Assembly: GCA_913053915.1 (NCBI GenBank)
Contig: CAJXGP010000085.1
Coordinates: 1 to 7,482 of the forward strand
Reading direction: 5' to 3'
DNA from: an uncultured Ignavibacteriales bacterium
Lineage (GTDB): Bacteria > Bacteroidota > Ignavibacteria > Ignavibacteriales > Ignavibacteriaceae
DNA length: 7,482 nt
A program made the position numbers and the translations under genes. Numbering within the stretch: position 1 is the first letter of the stretch; each line of letters begins with the position of its first letter. Positions 5,049-7,482 of this stretch are shown here, piece after piece. Under the pieces are notes generated by a model. The model searched no databases. It had not been told where the DNA came from and saw only the letters and a list, made by a program, of their open reading frames with translations.

Positions 5049-6137
5049 TTATCCATTATCGGATTGAAAATCCTTTAAAAAATTAGTTAGATCATTTACA
5101 CCTTTTTCAGGAAATGCATTATAAATTGATGCTCTCAGACCGCCAACCGACCTATGACCTTTCAAACCGTGAAATCCGGCTGCTTCAGCTTCGGCTATTA
5201 GCTTTTTCTCCAGCTCTTCACTTGCCATTCTAAAAGTAATATTCATCAATGAACGGCTATCAGGCCGGGCATGACCTTTGTAAAATCCATTACTTTCATC
5301 AATGCATTTATATAAAGTTTCGGCTTTTGATTTATTGATCTTATACATTTCATCCAAGCCGCCTTTCTCCAAAAGCCATTTGGTTACCAATCCGATTATA
5401 TAAATCCCGAAAACATTTGGAGTATTAAAAAGAGAGCCTTTTTCAGTATGAGTTGTATAGTTAAGCATTGTAGGAAGCGAATCTCGGGATTTCTCTAGAA
5501 GATTTTTTCTTATAATAACCAAAGTAACGCCTGCCGGTCCCATATTTTTTTGTGCTCCTGCGTAAATTATCCCGTATTTGTTTACATCGATTTTTTTATG
5601 AAGAATATCTGAAGAGGAATCACATACCAGCGGTACATCACCTACTTCAGGGCTTGATTTCCACTGTGTTCCGAAAATAGTATTGTTGGAAGTAAAATGG
5701 ACATAAGAAGCATCGGAATCTAATTTGAGTTCATCTTGTTTAGGAATATGATTAAAATTATCCGTTTCAGTTGTAGAAGCAATATTTACAGTTCCGATTC
5801 TTTTAGCTTCTTTAACGGCTTTTTTCGACCAACTTCCGGTTACTATATAATCGGCTTTATTTCCCGGAGGCATTATATTCATCGGTACCATTGAAAATTG
5901 CAGACTGGCGCCTCCTTGTAAAAATAAAATATCGTAGTTTTCATTTATACCCAATAGTTTTCGTAAATTCTCATTCGCTTCTTGAATTATCGATTCGAAT
6001 ACTTTTGAGCGGTGACTTATTTCTAGTACCGACATTCCTACACCGGGAAGTGAAAATAAATTTTCCTGCGCTTCTTTTAATACCTCTTCAGGTAAAACTG
6101 CAGGACCAGCGTTAAAATTATATACTCTTTCGTTCAT
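5049..6137 (-). CDS. serC: Phosphoserine aminotransferase
   Basis: SerC converts 3-phosphohydroxypyruvate plus glutamate to O-phosphoserine and 2-oxoglutarate, the second step of serine biosynthesis; many homologues also act in pyridoxal phosphate synthesis. The 362-residue length is standard for this cytoplasmic dimer. Signatures are YNFNAGPAVLP (6-16), substrate-binding SHR (41-43), QGGAS (74-78), Trp103 in GSWSKKA (stacks on PLP), Asp173-Ser-Ser-Ser, Schiff-base Lys197 in GAQKNMGPAG (194-203), FNTPNVFGIY (237-246) and GHRSVGGLRASIYNA (327-341). The usual NTPPTF block reads NTPNVF here, a mild change. An AAGGA SD (minus strand, 6146-6150) lies 8 nt before the ATG and fixes the start. The DUF1015 gene ends 58 bp upstream on the same strand, suggesting an operon. 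No serA or serB is in the window. Confidence 0.96.
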   Translation of the reverse strand: MNERVYNFNAGPAVLPEEVLKEAQENLFSLPGVGMSVLEISHRSKVFESIIQEANENLRKLLGINENYDILFLQGGASLQFSMVPMNIMPPGNKADYIVTGSWSKKAVKEAKRIGTVNIASTTETDNFNHIPKQDELKLDSDASYVHFTSNNTIFGTQWKSSPEVGDVPLVCDSSSDILHKKIDVNKYGIIYAGAQKNMGPAGVTLVIIRKNLLEKSRDSLPTMLNYTTHTEKGSLFNTPNVFGIYIIGLVTKWLLEKGGLDEMYKINKSKAETLYKCIDESNGFYKGHARPDSRSLMNITFRMASEELEKKLIAEAEAAGFHGLKGHRSVGGLRASIYNAFPEKGVNDLTNFLKDFQSDNG

Positions 6138-6195
6138 ATTAATTATCCTTTTAAATTAATTTATTTTGAAATTGTAAATTATTTATGAGTTTTCC

Positions 6196-7443
6196 CTAAA
6201 TTAAATGTATCAGCAATCCGTCTCTTAATTTAGGTTCAAACCAAGTTGATTTCGGCGGCATTATTTCACCTGCATCAGATATATTCATTAAATCTTCGAT
6301 TGAAACGGGGTATAGTGAAAATGCTACTTGAGCTTTGCCGGTATCAACAAGTTTTTCTAATTCTTTTGTACCGCGGATTCCTCCGGTAAAATCGATTCGT
6401 TTATTCGTTCTCGGATCATTTATCCCCAAAACCGGATTGAGCAAAAAATCTTGCAGTATACTGACATCCAGAGTTTCCGAAACCGATTCCGATAAGCTAA
6501 TACTTGCCGATATTGAATCTCGCAGCTTTAAAAGATACCATTCACAGTCCAGATACATACAGAAAGTTCTTTTTTGAACAGGTTCTTTTATCGTGGTCTT
6601 TTCAATATTAAATTTAATACTAACTTCATTTAAAAATTCTTCTTTATTTTTTCCGTTAAGATCAGATACCACTCTATTGTAAGGCAATATTTTTAACTGT
6701 TCAGCCGGAAATAAAACCGCTAAAAAATAATTATATTCTTCTTTACTTGTATGATTAGGATTTAAATTTTTCTTAATCGTTCCGGTACGACCGGCACTGG
6801 CTGCTCTATGATGTCCGTCAGCTATGTACAAATTTTTTACTTTTGAAAGTTCATCTATGATAGCATAATTATATTTACCGGGCAAAATCCAAATAGTATG
6901 TTTTATACCATCTTCAGAAGTAAAATCATATATAGGATCCTCTTGGGAAATAGTAATATTTACAATTTCATTAATATTTTTGTTGCTTTTATATGTTAAA
7001 AAAACAGCGCCTGTTTGAGCTCCGGTCGTTATAATATGATTAGTTCTGTCGTCTTCTTTCTCCTTTCTTGTTTTTTCATGTTTGAGTATTACATCCTTTT
7101 CATAATCATCAACAGAAAAAGTAGCGGCTATCCCGATTTGTGTCCGTCCTTCCATTTCCAATTTATATAAGTAAAAATGAGCGATACTATCCGATTGAAG
7201 ATGTCCTTCGTTTATCATTTTTTCAAGATTTGATTTTGCTTTTTTATAAACTTCAGGTGAATAAGCATTGACAGTGTCATCTAAATCAACTTCGGAACGG
7301 GTGATTTTTAAAAAACTTAAAGAATTTTTTTTGGTAAGTTCTTTTGCTTCATTTCTGTCAACTACATCATACGGCACGCTTGCTATTAATTTAGCAGAAT
7401 CTTTTGCGGGTCTCAAAGCTTTAAACGTTCTAATCACTGCCAT
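6196..7443 (-). CDS. DUF1015 family protein (COG4198), serine-pathway associated
   Basis: This 415-residue protein is complete and has the usual family length. Conserved blocks run from FKALRPAKDSA (7-17) and ASVPYDVVDRNEA (21-33) through HEKTRKEKEDDR (122-133) and ADGHHRAASAG (208-218) to DVSILQDFLLNPVLGI (326-341), and MPPKSTWFEPKLRDGLLIH (395-413) near the C terminus. There is no signal peptide or membrane segment, so it is cytoplasmic. DUF1015 genes are often found beside serC and serA, and here serC follows after 58 bp on the same strand, which supports a role in serine metabolism; the reaction is not known to me. The DGHHR motif recalls the DGHHR-like motif of ParB/SerK-fold proteins, an inference only. 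A GGAG (minus strand, 7455-7458) lies 11 nt before the ATG. The stop is TAG, unlike the TAA of most genes here. Upstream sequence ends at the window edge, so its promoter cannot be judged. Confidence 0.9.
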   Translation of the reverse strand: MAVIRTFKALRPAKDSAKLIASVPYDVVDRNEAKELTKKNSLSFLKITRSEVDLDDTVNAYSPEVYKKAKSNLEKMINEGHLQSDSIAHFYLYKLEMEGRTQIGIAATFSVDDYEKDVILKHEKTRKEKEDDRTNHIITTGAQTGAVFLTYKSNKNINEIVNITISQEDPIYDFTSEDGIKHTIWILPGKYNYAIIDELSKVKNLYIADGHHRAASAGRTGTIKKNLNPNHTSKEEYNYFLAVLFPAEQLKILPYNRVVSDLNGKNKEEFLNEVSIKFNIEKTTIKEPVQKRTFCMYLDCEWYLLKLRDSISASISLSESVSETLDVSILQDFLLNPVLGINDPRTNKRIDFTGGIRGTKELEKLVDTGKAQVAFSLYPVSIEDLMNISDAGEIMPPKSTWFEPKLRDGLLIHLI

Positions 7444-7482
7444 TTTATAATGATCTCCAAACTATTAAAAAATCGACTTGTT

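Noticed and set aside
1..7482. tRNA, rRNA or CRISPR array
   Set aside because: Reading both strands showed no cloverleaf with a GTTCRA-type arm and CCA-like end, no rRNA blocks and no regularly spaced direct repeats. A covariance search would be needed to exclude small ncRNAs.

Overview
The window is AT-rich (roughly one third G+C by eye), with compact genes, mostly TAA stops and variable Shine-Dalgarno (SD) use: some starts have a clear SD and others have none. This, together with the gene families present (ArsP_2-type exporter, DUF2203, DUF1015 next to serC, WCGD-type thioredoxin), fits a bacterium of the Bacteroidota/Ignavibacteriota/Chlorobiota side of the tree. That placement is an inference, because the window holds no rRNA or other phylogenetic marker.

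Layout. (1) 1-1464, plus strand: a promoter/operator region, a putative 10TM-type heavy-metal exporter and an OsmC-family protein, 42 bp apart and probably co-transcribed. (2) 1465-1630: convergent gap with a 61-bp degenerate palindromic repeat. (3) 3411-1631, minus strand: a WCGD-type thioredoxin-like protein followed after 29 bp by a Cys/Met-metabolism PLP enzyme (cystathionine gamma-synthase/lyase type), likely one transcript. (4) 3412-3722: divergent gap with short inverted repeats and a Fur-box-like dyad directly before the next start codon. (5) 3723-4106, plus strand: a DUF2203 protein. (6) 4107-4453: convergent gap with little content. (7) 7443-4454, minus strand: a DUF1015 protein, then serC (phosphoserine aminotransferase), then a 126-bp inverted-repeat element, then a small unrecognised lipoprotein.

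How the genes may work together. serC makes O-phosphoserine, and DUF1015 genes are known neighbours of serine-pathway genes, so 7443-5049 is probably a serine-biosynthesis operon. Serine supplies carbon for cysteine, and the PLP enzyme at 1631-2758 acts in transsulfuration, so amino-acid and sulfur metabolism recur here. The exporter/OsmC pair looks like a metal- or oxidant-stress unit with a 19-bp dyad over its promoter.

No CRISPR array, tRNA, rRNA, transposase or obvious defence system is visible. The best leads are the candidate operators, the exporter with altered signature residues, the DUF1015-serC pairing, and two diverged copies of an interspersed palindromic repeat. None of these amounts to a demonstrated new system.
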